From: Alcanivorax sp. S71-1-4
Lineage (GTDB): Bacteria; Pseudomonadota; Gammaproteobacteria; Pseudomonadales; Alcanivoracaceae
NCBI RefSeq assembly: GCF_009846755.1
Contig: NZ_AQOR01000003.1
Coordinates: forward strand, 124,001-188,000
Reading direction: 5' to 3'
DNA length: 64,000 nucleotides
Position numbers and translations under genes: made by a program. Shown here in pieces: positions 55,376-64,000 of this stretch; position 1 is the first letter of the stretch, and each line of letters begins with the position of its first letter. The notes beneath the pieces were generated by a model. The model saw only the letters and a program-made list of their open reading frames with translations, had not been told where the DNA came from and did no database searches.

Positions 55376-57187
55376 TCAGTATTCCAGATGAAACCGGCGC
55401 GAAAGATGCTGGCGAAAATCACTCACCACATGCAGCGCGTCACGCAGCATGTCACGCTCCAGCGACGGCAGTTTCTGCACCACCAGCAGGCTGCCCTCGC
55501 CGGGCTCGCCATCGGCCATGCGCTGCAGTTGCTGGTGCAGGCGCAGTTCGGCAAACAGCGACATCGCCTCGCCCAGGTCTTCGGCCATTTCGCGACTCAG
55601 CACACCGCTGGCGGCAAGCCGCTCCAGCCGCACAAAGGTCGAGGTGGCATCGATGCGCGCCTGCAGCGCCAGCGTGCGCACGCCATGGACAATCGGGAAA
55701 ATGCCGCCTTTCTTGATATCAATGCCGTGCTGCGGCTTTTTCAATGAGCCGAACAGCGTCAGCGGCGTGGAAAACTTGAGCACACTGCGGGCAAACTGCG
55801 ACAGTAGCAGCTCATCGCGACTGCACTGATCGAACAGCGCTGCGCGCACCTTGTCCAGCAGTGTCAGATCACCCGCGATGGCGTGCGCGTCCAGCATGAT
55901 GGCCAGTTTCATCATGGAGGCGCCGTCGCGTAACAGGGCCCAGCGGGCGATGCGCGCACGCCAGCCGGCAACGCTGTGTACCCATTCCGGGTTGTTCACC
56001 ATTACATGACCCGGGCACGGAGGGTAACCCAGCGTCAGCAGGGTATCGCTGAACCGGGCCAGCACCGGCTCGCGGTCCGGCCAGTCAACGTCATCGGCGA
56101 GGATCAGCCCGTTGTCCTGATCGGTTTTCAGTATCTGCTCGCCGCGCCCTTCACTGCCCATGACAATCAGGCAGCTCTGCGCCTGCCGCGCCGCAGGCAC
56201 GACAAACCCGAACGCCTTGCTCATGATGCGACCGTTCAACGCCGCCAGCAGATCCATGGCGAAGCGCAGCTTCACCCCCTGCGCCATCAAGGCCCTGACC
56301 AGCTCGGGCAACCGTGCACTGGCCAGTGCCAACGCCTCCAGATCACCGGCTTTTTCCACTTCCAGCCCGACCACGTACGAGCGGCTGGAAAAATAACTGA
56401 GCACATCCGGCAGCTCGACCACACCCACCGGCCGCCCCTGCCGCAGCACCACCACACGTGCCACTTCATGGCGCGTCATCTTGACCAGTGCAGCAAACAG
56501 GAATTCATCCGGGGCCACCGTCACCAGCCGGTACTCGGCCACGTCGCCCAGTGCGGCACCCACATCACGACCCTGCAACACCATGGCATTGAGCATGTCG
56601 GTCTTGGTAACGATGCCCAGTTCGCCTTCGCGGAAGACCAGCACGCTGTCGGCGCGCTGTTTGTTCAATGCCCGCACCGCGTCCTGGATGGTATCGCCCG
56701 CTTCCAGCAACAGCGGCGCACGCATGCATTCCGAGACGCGAGCGAGCATGAAACCGGCCATGGTCACACCGCCTTCGCGCTGCTCTGTCAGCAAACGGCT
56801 TTTTTCCGCCAGCCGCTGGCGGAAATAATCCGCGAACGGTGCACTGGCCTCGCACAGCCTGGAAAACAGCACACCGGGAATCAGGTAGCAGAGTGTTTCC
56901 TGGTCAGCCACAAAGCGATACCGGCTGTGCCCGTTGAGCACACTGATGGCACCAAACAGATCACCATGGGTATACAGCCCGATGCGGGCCCTGGCGCTGG
57001 GCGCACTGAGGTCCAGTTCTTCCACTGCCCCCTTCTCAATCACGAAGACATGCTGGCCCACATCACCGGCATCCAGGATCACTTCGCCGCGATCGTAATA
57101 GGCAACATCCGCACCCTGGCGCAACTGCGCGAGCGCGTCGTCATCCAGCAATGAAAAAGGCAGCTGGGCGAGATCCAGACGGATCAT
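55376..57187 (-). CDS. cyclic-nucleotide-binding/CBS/DUF294 nucleotidyltransferase protein
   Basis: A 603-residue cytoplasmic protein. Residues 1-130 form a cNMP-binding fold (GEVILDAGDVGQHVFVIEKGAVEEL). Two CBS domains follow (about 145-260, ADSVLVFREGELGIVTKTDML). DUF294 then has a nucleotidyltransferase site GSEGRGEQILKTDQDNGLI and a substrate-binding C-terminal part (FGSLKKPQHGIDIKKGGIFPIVHGVR). The order is standard for DUF294 proteins next to actP/crbS. It may be a GlnD-like modifier responding to nucleotides. It is operonic with the symporter upstream. Confidence 0.92.
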   Translation of the reverse strand: MIRLDLAQLPFSLLDDDALAQLRQGADVAYYDRGEVILDAGDVGQHVFVIEKGAVEELDLSAPSARARIGLYTHGDLFGAISVLNGHSRYRFVADQETLCYLIPGVLFSRLCEASAPFADYFRQRLAEKSRLLTEQREGGVTMAGFMLARVSECMRAPLLLEAGDTIQDAVRALNKQRADSVLVFREGELGIVTKTDMLNAMVLQGRDVGAALGDVAEYRLVTVAPDEFLFAALVKMTRHEVARVVVLRQGRPVGVVELPDVLSYFSSRSYVVGLEVEKAGDLEALALASARLPELVRALMAQGVKLRFAMDLLAALNGRIMSKAFGFVVPAARQAQSCLIVMGSEGRGEQILKTDQDNGLILADDVDWPDREPVLARFSDTLLTLGYPPCPGHVMVNNPEWVHSVAGWRARIARWALLRDGASMMKLAIMLDAHAIAGDLTLLDKVRAALFDQCSRDELLLSQFARSVLKFSTPLTLFGSLKKPQHGIDIKKGGIFPIVHGVRTLALQARIDATSTFVRLERLAASGVLSREMAEDLGEAMSLFAELRLHQQLQRMADGEPGEGSLLVVQKLPSLERDMLRDALHVVSDFRQHLSRRFHLEY

Positions 57188-57314
57188 GCAGAATCCTCAG
57201 TCTTCAAAAAGCAAAATCGGGACACCGCCCCGCGATGCCCCGTTCTTGTGTGTACCACATTCATCATCACTGTGGCATCACCGGCCCGGCGGATGCCGGG
57301 CCGGGATACGCGAC

Positions 57315-59117
57315 TCAGTGATCCACGGCTGCACCGGCACCACGCGGAACACGGATGTCCTCGACGATGTGCTGGATGTGCTCCGGCGGTGGCGGCGTGA
57401 AGCGCGATACCGCAAACGCCACGGCAAAGTTCAGGATCATGCCCAGTGTGCCAATGCCTTCCGGCGACACACCCAGCCACCAGTGCTCGGCGGTGTTCAT
57501 TTCCGGCGAGATGAACTTGAAGTAGACGATGTAGGCGAAGGTGAAGGCGAGACCCACCACCATGCCGGAGATCGCGCCCTCCTTGTTCATGCGCTTGTAG
57601 AAAATGCCCATGATGATGACCGGGAAGAAACTTGCCGCCGCCAGGCCGAACGCGAACGCAACCACCTGCGCCACGAAGCCGGGTGGATTGACCCCGAAGT
57701 AGCCGGCGATACAGATCGCCACCACTGCAGACAGACGGGCTGCCAGCAACTCCTGTTTCTCGGAGATGTTCGGCATCAGTGTTTTCTTCAGCAGGTCATG
57801 CGAGATGGCTGCGGAAATCACCAGCAGCAAGCCCGCCGCGGTAGACAGCGCCGCGGCGATGCCGCCGGCCGCCACCAGGGCGATCACCCAGGCAGGCAGG
57901 TTACCGATTTCCGGGTTGGCCAGTACGATGATGTCGCGGTCGATGTACACCTCGCCACTGTTGTCGGTCGGCGCGTTGTTCAGCAAGCGCTCACCGTGGC
58001 TGCCGCGCGCTGCCGGATCGTCATTGGCGCCGACATAGTTCGGTGCACCGGCAAACGGGTTACCGGCACGCATCTGCACCAGGCCGTCGTCGTTCTTGTC
58101 GACCCAGGCAATCAGACCGGAGTTTTCCCAGTTGTAGAACCAGGCCGGCAGTTCTTCGTAGGCCGTTTCGTTCACGGTATCGATCAGGTTGGTACGGGCA
58201 AAGGCACCCACAGCCGGTGCGGTGGTGTACAACAAGGCAATGAAGAACAGCGCCCAGCCAGCAGAAACCCGTGCATCACGTACTTTCGGCACGGTAAAGA
58301 AACGCACGATCACGTGCGGCAGGCCCGCCGTGCCACACATCAGTGCTGCGGTGATGAAAAAGATATCAATGGTGGATTTGGTGCCGTCGGTATAAGTGCC
58401 GAAGCCGAGGTCGGTCACCACCTGATCCAGCTTGTTGAGCAAATAGACACCCGTGTCATTGCCGGCACTGTCCAGCAGCGTGGCGCCGAAACCGGTCTGG
58501 GGCAGCACATGGCCCGTCATCATGATCGACAGGAAAATCGCCGGCACCAGGTAGGCGAAGATCAGCACGCAGTACTGCGCAACCTGTGTATAGGTAATCC
58601 CCTTCATGCCACCGAGTACGGCGTAGAAGAACACCACCGCCATGCCGATGATCACCCCCACATTCACATCCACTTCCAGGAAGCGGGCAAACACGATGCC
58701 GGTACCGCGCATCTGGCCGGCCACATAGGTGAAGGAGACGAACAGAACGCAGATGACCGCCACGGTCCGGGCCGTGCTTGAGTAGTACCGGTCACCGACA
58801 AAGTCCGGCACGGTGAATTTGCCGAACTTGCGCAGATAGGGCGCCAGCAGCATGGCCAGCAATACATAACCGCCAGTCCACCCCATCAGATATACCGACG
58901 CGTCATAGCCGGAATAGGCGCTGATCCCCGCCATGGAGATAAACGATGCGGCGGACATCCAGTCAGCGGCGGTGGCGGCGCCGTTGGCCAGCGGCGATAC
59001 ACCGCCACCGGCAATATAGAATTCCTTGGTTGACGCGGCGCGGCTCCAGATCGCGATACCGATATAGAGCGCGAATGACCCGCCAACAAAGAGATAGGTG
59101 AGCAGTTGCACATCCAT
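57315..59117 (-). CDS. cation/acetate-type Na+:solute symporter (SSS family, DUF4212-associated)
   Basis: A 600-residue symporter with about 13 TM segments. Typical parts are FYIAGGGVSPLANGAATAADWMSAASFISMAG, DASVYLMGWTGGYVLLAMLLAPYLRKFGKFTVPDFVGDRYYS and GLPHVIVRFFTVPKVRDARVSAGWALFF. It lies with a DUF4212 subunit 70 bp upstream, the recurrent two-gene transporter arrangement (VC_2705 type). It probably imports acetate or another small carboxylate. A non-membrane insertion (about 310-420) is the usual periplasmic loop of this subgroup. Confidence 0.92.
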   Translation of the reverse strand: MDVQLLTYLFVGGSFALYIGIAIWSRAASTKEFYIAGGGVSPLANGAATAADWMSAASFISMAGISAYSGYDASVYLMGWTGGYVLLAMLLAPYLRKFGKFTVPDFVGDRYYSSTARTVAVICVLFVSFTYVAGQMRGTGIVFARFLEVDVNVGVIIGMAVVFFYAVLGGMKGITYTQVAQYCVLIFAYLVPAIFLSIMMTGHVLPQTGFGATLLDSAGNDTGVYLLNKLDQVVTDLGFGTYTDGTKSTIDIFFITAALMCGTAGLPHVIVRFFTVPKVRDARVSAGWALFFIALLYTTAPAVGAFARTNLIDTVNETAYEELPAWFYNWENSGLIAWVDKNDDGLVQMRAGNPFAGAPNYVGANDDPAARGSHGERLLNNAPTDNSGEVYIDRDIIVLANPEIGNLPAWVIALVAAGGIAAALSTAAGLLLVISAAISHDLLKKTLMPNISEKQELLAARLSAVVAICIAGYFGVNPPGFVAQVVAFAFGLAAASFFPVIIMGIFYKRMNKEGAISGMVVGLAFTFAYIVYFKFISPEMNTAEHWWLGVSPEGIGTLGMILNFAVAFAVSRFTPPPPEHIQHIVEDIRVPRGAGAAVDH

Positions 59118-59187
59118 GACTTATGGCCTCTCGTTATTGTTAGTGCCGGGCCTGAAGACCCGTGCAGTTGCAGCGCTGATCCGGGTC

Positions 59188-59445
59188 TCAGTCCTCATGT
59201 ACATCGAACCTGCGGTCGAGCTTGTTCATCGACCTGGCGTACATCACGATCAGCACCAGAAAGGCATAGATCGAGCCTTGTTGCGCAAACCAGAAACCGA
59301 GCTTGAAACCGAAGAACTGAACATTGTTGAGGACATCTACCAACAGGATGCCGAAGCCATACGACACGACAAACCAGATGGCGATATAGGTGAGGATCAA
59401 CCTCACATTCGCGGCCCAGTAGGCACGGGCATTTTCTTGTTTCAT
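59188..59445 (-). CDS. DUF4212 small transporter subunit
   Basis: An 85-residue protein with two membrane segments (LILTYIAIWFVVSYGFGILLVDVLN and QGSIYAFLVLIVMYARSMNKLDRRF), and a WFAQQGS junction characteristic of DUF4212. It is the partner of SSS solute symporters; function is unknown but always paired. The ATG at 59445 has AAAGGGGTAAG upstream. It is the first gene of the leftward acetate operon; a motif related to those before acs lies about 90 bp upstream. Confidence 0.92.
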   Translation of the reverse strand: MKQENARAYWAANVRLILTYIAIWFVVSYGFGILLVDVLNNVQFFGFKLGFWFAQQGSIYAFLVLIVMYARSMNKLDRRFDVHED

Positions 59446-59639
59446 ATGCTTACCCCTTTGCATACCTGATATGCCTGTCCACCGGATATGGACGGGTTAC
59501 CCGTGAACTTAAAACAAGGGGGCAAGCGCGCACATCATGACTTTAGTCGAAGGCGTGGCGCGGAAAGGCGGGTCAGGCTAGAGGGAAGAGAGAGGGAAGA
59601 GAGAGGGAGGAAGAGAGAAGAAGAGAGAAGGACAGGCAC
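59446..59639. promoter_or_regulatory. promoter region of DUF4212/symporter operon with purine tract
   Basis: Gene-free 194 bp. CTAAAGTCATGAT is on the minus strand (complement of 59535-59547). A GA-only tract of about 50 bases lies at 59581-59630 (GAGGGAAGAGAGAGGGAAGA...), followed by GGACAGGCA. It separates the operon from the dusC 3' end. Confidence 0.4.
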
Positions 59640-60575
59640 TCAGGCGGCGTGATCCGCCGCCAGCAGCGCAAGCATTGTACGCGGATCGCGTTCACGGCGG
59701 ACCCGGGCCAGCAGCGCCGCCGCCTGCGGATAATCCCGGCGCAGGTAATTGAGCCACTGTTTCACCCGGCCGGCTTCCTGGTCCGGCTTGCCGGTACCCA
59801 GCAGCATGCGCACATAGGCATCCAGATGCGGCGCGACGTCATCCCAGCCATGGCGTGTGCCGGTACGGATGGCGTGCGCCAGATACGGGTCACTGACTGC
59901 GCCGCGCCCCAGCATCAGGGCCTGGCAGCCGCTTTCCGCCTGGCAGCGGCGCGCATCTTCCGGGGTCCAGATTTCGCCGTTGGCGATCACCGGCAGGCTG
60001 ACAGCCGCCTGCACGTCCTGAATGCGATCCCAGAACGCGGGCGGGCGGTAACCCTGGGCCTTGGTGCGGCCATGCACTGTCAGCCAGCTCGCACCGGCCG
60101 CCGCCACGGCGCGGGCATTGTCCAGCGCCCGGGCGTCATCGGCATTGCCCAGCCGCATCTTGGCAGACACCGGGACCGCCGCCGGCACCGCGCGGCGCAC
60201 GGCGGCCACCACCGCGTGCACCAGTTCCGGCTCGTCCAGCAGCACTGCACCACCGCGGTGCCGGTTCACGGTCTTGGCCGGGCAGCCGAAGTTGAGGTCG
60301 ATCGCCGGCGCGCCCAGCGACACCGCCAGCGCTGCGTTCTCGGCCATACAGGCCGGGTCAGAGCCGAGCAGCTGCACATGCACCGGGGTGCCGGCACGGG
60401 TCCGCGCGCCCAGTTTCAGCTCCGGACACCAGCGATAGAACACCTTGGGCGGCAACAACAACCCGCTGACACGGACAAACTCCGTGACACACCAGTCGTA
60501 ACCACCGATATCCGTGAGTACCTGACGCAACCAGAAGTCGGCCAGACCCTCCATGGGGGCAAGTATCAGTTTCAT
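59640..60575 (-). CDS. dusC: tRNA-dihydrouridine synthase DusC-type
   Basis: A 311-residue flavoenzyme that reduces specific uridines in tRNA (DusC acts on U16). Start ATG 60575, MKLILAPMEGLADFWLRQVL. Family parts are TEFVRVSGLLLPPKVFYRWCPEL (DusC-like), VQLLGSDPACMAENAALA, NFGCPAKTVNRHRGGA with the catalytic Cys, VSAKMRLG, VHGRTKAQGYRPP, IANGEIWTPEDARRC and LMLGRGAVSDPYL. The MEGLADF and TEFVRV features and KQWLNYLRR near the C-terminus point to DusC over DusA/B. The reading frame extends upstream but the extension lacks similarity. Confidence 0.92.
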   Translation of the reverse strand: MKLILAPMEGLADFWLRQVLTDIGGYDWCVTEFVRVSGLLLPPKVFYRWCPELKLGARTRAGTPVHVQLLGSDPACMAENAALAVSLGAPAIDLNFGCPAKTVNRHRGGAVLLDEPELVHAVVAAVRRAVPAAVPVSAKMRLGNADDARALDNARAVAAAGASWLTVHGRTKAQGYRPPAFWDRIQDVQAAVSLPVIANGEIWTPEDARRCQAESGCQALMLGRGAVSDPYLAHAIRTGTRHGWDDVAPHLDAYVRMLLGTGKPDQEAGRVKQWLNYLRRDYPQAAALLARVRRERDPRTMLALLAADHAA

Positions 60576-60986
60576 GGGGGGCGATGATAAGGCCGCCCCG
60601 GTGGAGCGGCCAGCTGAAACAAAAAACGCTGCCAATGGCAGCGTCTCGATTTGCTCGTAGCCCGTCGCTCGCGGCTCGTAGCTGGCCGAAGGCCTGAAAA
60701 GGCCCCCGTCGGGGGGTGCGGGCATGAATACCAAGGGTTTAGGAGATCTCGGGAATCCGGAATGCCCGCACGGCCGACGAGGCCCACCAATATAGCCCTG
60801 GCGAGGCTGTTCAGGAAATAGCCGCCTTATGCCGATTTGGAATGCACCCACCCGTAGCAAGCGCCCACTCACTTCGCAAGGGCCGTACAGATTGACTCTG
60901 CCCCGGCTCTCTTTTAGTGTTCTGCCCGCCACCGCCCTGGCGTGTCACAATGCCTGTCCGCCCCGCCACCGAGGAACCCGCCCGCT
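60576..60986. other. intergenic region dusC-xseB
   Basis: A 411-bp gap. Apart from the hairpins described for the candidate small RNA, it holds GCTACGAG-type direct/inverted motifs (complement of 60655-60683) and the weak promoter area for xseB-ispA. I see no gene. Confidence 0.4.
60616..60783 (-). ncRNA. candidate structured small RNA upstream of dusC
   Basis: Read leftward, a TATATT box (complement of 60789-60794) would start a transcript near 60783. It would fold into a long rod: GTGCGGGCAT/ATGCCCGCAC (60762-60771 with 60716-60725) plus an outer GGGCCTCGTCGG arm. It would end at a perfect terminator, ACGCTGCC-ATT-GGCAGCGT followed by TTTTT (60621-60644). The apical loop contains CTCCT, an anti-ribosome-site sequence. 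No RNA family is recognised; it could also be the dusC leader. Confidence 0.4.
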
Positions 60987-61238
60987 ATGGCCGCAAAGCA
61001 GAAGCAAGCCCGCCTCGAGGATGCGCTGGCCACCCTGGAGAGTCTGGTCGAGCGCATGGAATCCGGCGAGTTGTCACTGGAGGAGTCCCTCAAGGCGTTC
61101 GAGGATGGCATCCGCCTGACCCGCGAGTGCCAGCAGGCGCTGCAACAGGCCGAGCAAAAGGTGCGTATCCTGCTGGACCAGCATCAGGACGCCGAACCAC
61201 AACCCTTCAGTGATGGCGACGATGCAGACAACGCCTGA
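60987..61238 (+). CDS. xseB: exodeoxyribonuclease VII small subunit
   Basis: An 83-residue XseB, which joins XseA to degrade single-stranded DNA. The ATG at 60987 (MAAKQKQARLEDALATLESLVERMESGELSLEESLKAFEDGIRLTRECQQALQQAEQKV...) gives the standard coiled-coil subunit; the upstream in-frame ATG at 60942 is rejected. The 3' end overlaps ispA by 17 nt, the conserved order xseB-ispA-dxs of gammaproteobacteria. Confidence 0.95.
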   Translation: MAAKQKQARLEDALATLESLVERMESGELSLEESLKAFEDGIRLTRECQQALQQAEQKVRILLDQHQDAEPQPFSDGDDADNA

Positions 61239-62130
61239 TTTCACCCGCCTTGAGCAGTTCATGCAGGCGCATCGTGCGCGCCTGGAAGCGCAACTGAACC
61301 TGGCCGTGCCCGCCGACCTGGGCGCCTCCCCGCGGCTGGCCGACGCCATGCGCTACGCCGCCCTCGGCGGCGGCAAACGGATTCGCCCGGTGCTCACCTA
61401 CGCCGCCTGCGCCCTGTGCGGCGGCACCGATGAGCAGGCCGACGCCCCGGCAGTGGCGGTGGAACTGATCCACGCCTACTCGCTGGTGCATGACGACCTG
61501 CCCGCAATGGACGACGATGAACTGCGCCGTGGCCGCGCCACCTGCCACATCGCCTACGACGAAGCCACCGCCATTCTGGCCGGCGATACCCTGCAGACAC
61601 GCGCTTTCGAAGTGCTTGCCAGCGGCGGCGGCCACAGCGACACCGCCCGCCTGGCGATGGTGCGCACCCTGGCCCATGCCGCCGGCGCCAGCGGCATGGC
61701 GGGCGGCCAGATGCAGGACATGCAGGCCCACGGCCAGATGCTGACACTGCCGGCGCTGGAAGAAATCCACTACCTGAAGACCGGCCGGCTGATCACCGCC
61801 GCGCTGGTGATGGGCGCGCTGGCCGCCAACGCCCCGCCGCCGCTGCGCGACACCTTGCGCCAGTACGGCGACCTGATCGGGCTGGCATTCCAGATTCAGG
61901 ACGATATCCTTGATGTCACCGCCGCCACCGAGCAACTGGGCAAGCCCAGCGGCTCGGATGAACGCCACGGCAAGAGCACCTTCCCCGGCCTGATCGGCCT
62001 GGAAGCCAGCCGTGACCGTGCCACTCAACTCTGCCAGCAGGCCCATGCACTGCTGGATAGCGTCGCCATGGACCGCGACGTGACCCTGCTCAAGGACCTG
62101 GCCAGCTACATCGTGGCCCGCGCACACTGA
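61222..62130 (+). CDS. ispA: farnesyl diphosphate synthase (IspA)
   Basis: A 302-residue polyprenyl synthase that elongates DMAPP with two IPP to FPP. The first Asp-rich motif is VHDDLPAMDDDELRRG (DDxxxxD bacterial type) and the second QDDILD, with GGGKRIRP at the N-terminus. Start ATG 61222; GTG 61210 and ATG 61213 are in frame. It overlaps xseB and lies 78 bp before dxs. Confidence 0.94.
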   Translation: MQTTPDFTRLEQFMQAHRARLEAQLNLAVPADLGASPRLADAMRYAALGGGKRIRPVLTYAACALCGGTDEQADAPAVAVELIHAYSLVHDDLPAMDDDELRRGRATCHIAYDEATAILAGDTLQTRAFEVLASGGGHSDTARLAMVRTLAHAAGASGMAGGQMQDMQAHGQMLTLPALEEIHYLKTGRLITAALVMGALAANAPPPLRDTLRQYGDLIGLAFQIQDDILDVTAATEQLGKPSGSDERHGKSTFPGLIGLEASRDRATQLCQQAHALLDSVAMDRDVTLLKDLASYIVARAH

Positions 62131-62150
62131 CCCGACATCCGCAGGGCGGC

Positions 62151-62156
62151 TATAAT
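62151..62156 (+). promoter_or_regulatory. -10 box for dxs
   Basis: A perfect TATAAT with CTGACC (62128-62133) at a 17-bp spacing upstream (4 of 6 to TTGACA). The 53-bp leader before the dxs ATG contains three ACGCAA repeats. Confidence 0.5.
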
Positions 62157-62170
62157 GCCGCCCTGACATG

Positions 62171-62200
62171 ACGCAACTTAACGCAACACAACGCAATTTG
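62171..62200. repeat. three 10-bp phased ACGCAA repeats upstream of dxs
   Basis: The sequence reads acgcaactta-acgcaacaca-acgcaatttg: three copies of ACGCAA at exactly 10-bp intervals (62171, 62181, 62191), one helical turn apart. They lie in the dxs 5' leader, downstream of the -10 box. Confidence 0.6.
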
Positions 62201-62208
62201 AGCCCCGC

Positions 62209-64000
62209 ATGGCGAAGACGTTTGACGAGATACCGCTGACCCGGCCGTCCACGCCGCTTCTGGACCGCATCGACCGCCCCGCGGACCTGCGCGCCCTGCC
62301 CCGTGAGCAACTGCATCAGGTCGTGGATGAACTGCGCGCCTATCTGCTGTATGCCGTGGGCCAGTGCGGCGGGCACTTCGGTGCCGGGCTGGGCGTGGTC
62401 GAGCTGACCGTAGCGCTGCATTACCTGTTCGAGACCCCGGACGACCGGCTGGTATGGGACGTGGGCCACCAGACCTACCCACACAAGATCCTCACAGGCC
62501 GGCGCGAGCAACTGACCAGCATCCGCCAGCAGGGCGGACTGTCCGGTTTCCCCAAGCGCAGTGAATCCGACTACGACACCTTTGGCGTGGGCCACTCCTC
62601 CACCTCGATCAGCGCAGCACTGGGCATGGCGCTCGGTGCAGAGATGGCCGGCAAACAACGCCGCGCCGTGGCCGTGATCGGCGATGGCGCAATGACCGCC
62701 GGCCAGGCGTTCGAAGCGCTCAATCACGCTGCGCATACCAAATCGAACCTGCTGGTGATCCTCAACGACAACAACATGTCGATTTCCCACAACGTGGGCG
62801 GGCTGGCGAATTATTTCGCGCGTATCTGGGCGTCGAAGACCTATATCGCGCTGCGCGAAGGCGGCAAGAAAGTGCTCTCTGCGATGCCGGCGGCGTGGGA
62901 TTTCCTGCGTCGCACGGAAGAGAGCATGAAGAACATGGTCAGCCCGGACGCGCTGTTTGAATCCATCGGCTTCAACTATATCGGCCCGCTGGATGGCCAC
63001 GATATCGACGAGTTGCTCGACACGCTGGGCAACATCCGGGATCTCAAAGGCCCGCAGTTGCTGCACGTCTATACCACCAAGGGCAAGGGCTTCGCGCCAG
63101 CGGAAGCCGACCCGGTGGGCTACCATGCCATCAACAAGATCGAGCCGAAGAAAAAGCTCGAACAAGCGGTGCCGAAGCCTGGCCCGCAACTGAAATACCA
63201 GGATATTTTCGGCGGCTTCCTGTGCGATGCCGCTGCCCGCGATGCGCGGCTGGTGGCCATCACGCCGGCCATGTGCGAAGGCTCCGGCATGGTGGAATTC
63301 AGCCGCCGCTTCCCCGAGCGGTTCCACGATGTCGCCATCTGCGAACAACACGCGCTGACACTCGCTGCCGGCCTGGCGTGCGAAAACCAGAAACCCGTGG
63401 TGGCGATCTATTCCACGTTCCTGCAACGCGCCTATGACCAGCTGATCCACGACATCGCGCTGCAGAACCTGGACGTGACCTTCGGCATCGACCGCGCCGG
63501 CATCGTCGGCGAAGACGGGGCCACCCATGGTGGCGTGTTCGACATCGGCTATCTGCGCTGCGTGCCAAACATGATCATCGCCGCGCCGGCAGACGAAAAC
63601 GAATGCCGCCAACTGCTGTACACCGCCTGGCAACACCCCGGCCCGGCAGCGGTGCGCTACCCGCGCGGCACCGGGCCCGGTGTGCCACTGGTGGATCGCT
63701 TCAACGCACTGCCCATCGGCAAGGGCCGGCAGGTCCGGTCGGGCCGCCAGGTAGCCATCCTGTCGTTCGGCGTGCTGCTGCCGGCCGCCCAGGCCGCCGC
63801 CGAGGCACTGGATGCCACCGTGGTCGACATGCGCTGGGTGAAGCCGCTGGATGAAGTGCTGATCCGCGAGCTGGCCACCACGCACAGTCTGCTGGTGACA
63901 CTGGAAGATCATCAGCTGATGGCCGGTGCCGGCAGCGCGGTGAACGAGTATCTCGCCGCCAGCGCACTGACCGTGCCCGTGCTCAACCTCGGCCTGCCGG
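62209..64000 (+). CDS. dxs: 1-deoxy-D-xylulose-5-phosphate synthase, 3' end beyond window
   Basis: The first 597 residues of Dxs, which condenses pyruvate and glyceraldehyde-3-phosphate (first step of the MEP pathway). ATG 62209, [24 protein letters not shown]. Key parts are [39 protein letters not shown], the TPP motif [17 protein letters not shown] with NDNNMSIS, and [16 protein letters not shown] in the transketolase centre. About 20-30 residues are missing at the right edge (normal length about 620-640). Confidence 0.96.
   Translation, partial: MAKTFDEIPLTRPSTPLLDRIDRPADLRALPREQLHQVVDELRAYLLYAVGQCGGHFGAGLGVVELTVALHYLFETPDDRLVWDVGHQTYPHKILTGRREQLTSIRQQGGLSGFPKRSESDYDTFGVGHSSTSISAALGMALGAEMAGKQRRAVAVIGDGAMTAGQAFEALNHAAHTKSNLLVILNDNNMSISHNVGGLANYFARIWASKTYIALREGGKKVLSAMPAAWDFLRRTEESMKNMVSPDALFESIGFNYIGPLDGHDIDELLDTLGNIRDLKGPQLLHVYTTKGKGFAPAEADPVGYHAINKIEPKKKLEQAVPKPGPQLKYQDIFGGFLCDAAARDARLVAITPAMCEGSGMVEFSRRFPERFHDVAICEQHALTLAAGLACENQKPVVAIYSTFLQRAYDQLIHDIALQNLDVTFGIDRAGIVGEDGATHGGVFDIGYLRCVPNMIIAAPADENECRQLLYTAWQHPGPAAVRYPRGTGPGVPLVDRFNALPIGKGRQVRSGRQVAILSFGVLLPAAQAAAEALDATVVDMRWVKPLDEVLIRELATTHSLLVTLEDHQLMAGAGSAVNEYLAASALTVPVLNLGLP

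Noticed and set aside
60616-60783. 6S RNA, SRP RNA or tmRNA
   Set aside because: The length and hairpin are suggestive, but the conserved sequence elements of these RNAs (e.g. GGAAGG-type SRP loop) are absent.
61207-63912. 901-codon leftward open frame opposite ispA and dxs
   Set aside because: It spans two unmistakable conserved genes on the other strand, so it is only a stop-free shadow.

Overview
The window is a GC-rich (roughly 60-65%) gammaproteobacterial chromosome segment. The gene complement points to an Alcanivorax-like marine heterotroph. The clues are an ectR-ectABC ectoine operon, a Baeyer-Villiger monooxygenase/esterase/dehydrogenase cassette, a DcaP-type porin, a CrbS/CrbR-type acetate-switch locus, an AmrZ-like regulator and thrS-hisI-cysS. 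This is inference from gene content; no rRNA or tRNA gene was recognised. Most start positions below were chosen from ribosome-binding sites or family start residues rather than from the longest reading frame.

Layout. (1) 1-8036: a divergent exported cluster. A leftward beta-propeller lipoprotein runs off the left edge. A rightward operon encodes a c-type cytochrome, a LamG/cytochrome lipoprotein, a Tat-exported DUF1501-like protein and an ApbE flavin transferase. (2) 8107-11491: murI, a dispersed inverted repeat, and a two-gene TPR/exported-protein operon of unknown role. (3) 11566-15832: an AraC regulator divergent from a BVMO-esterase-SDR operon. (4) 15842-18323: a HIT protein, a double-domain 6-pyruvoyl-tetrahydropterin-synthase-like protein and a LysR regulator. 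(5) 18647-28176: the most unusual stretch. It holds amrZ, an LqsS-LqsR-like two-component system, a convergent LqsA/CqsA-like alpha-hydroxyketone autoinducer synthase, a diguanylate cyclase overlapped by a catalytically degenerate GGDEF partner, an M23 peptidase and a GAF/HD-GYP phosphodiesterase. It reads as a quorum-sensing/cyclic-di-GMP island. (6) 28305-28569: a 265-bp palindromic MITE-like element, then thrS-hisI-cysS and a composite dispersed repeat. (7) 32737-40241: a FUSC membrane protein, then a probable zinc-uptake operon (yidD, small His/Cys-rich protein, ZnuD-like receptor, His-rich lipoprotein) with a candidate Zur site, an outer-membrane barrel and a thioesterase. (8) 40478-45038: folE2 and ectR-ectABC. 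(9) 45145-59445: acetate utilisation, with a porin, acs, crbR, an MHS transporter, crbS, a small membrane protein, an exonuclease, a cNMP/CBS/DUF294 protein, an acetate-type Na+ symporter and its DUF4212 subunit. (10) 59640-64000: dusC, a candidate non-coding RNA, then xseB-ispA-dxs (MEP/isoprenoid start), with dxs cut by the right edge.

How the parts may work together: the LqsS/R/A genes would link cell density to surface/biofilm behaviour through AmrZ and the three c-di-GMP proteins. CrbS senses acetate or a related signal and CrbR would drive acs and the DUF4212/SSS importer. EctR would tune ectoine synthesis to salinity. At least two families of palindromic repeats sit exactly at gene ends or promoters and supply hairpins and even a stop codon.
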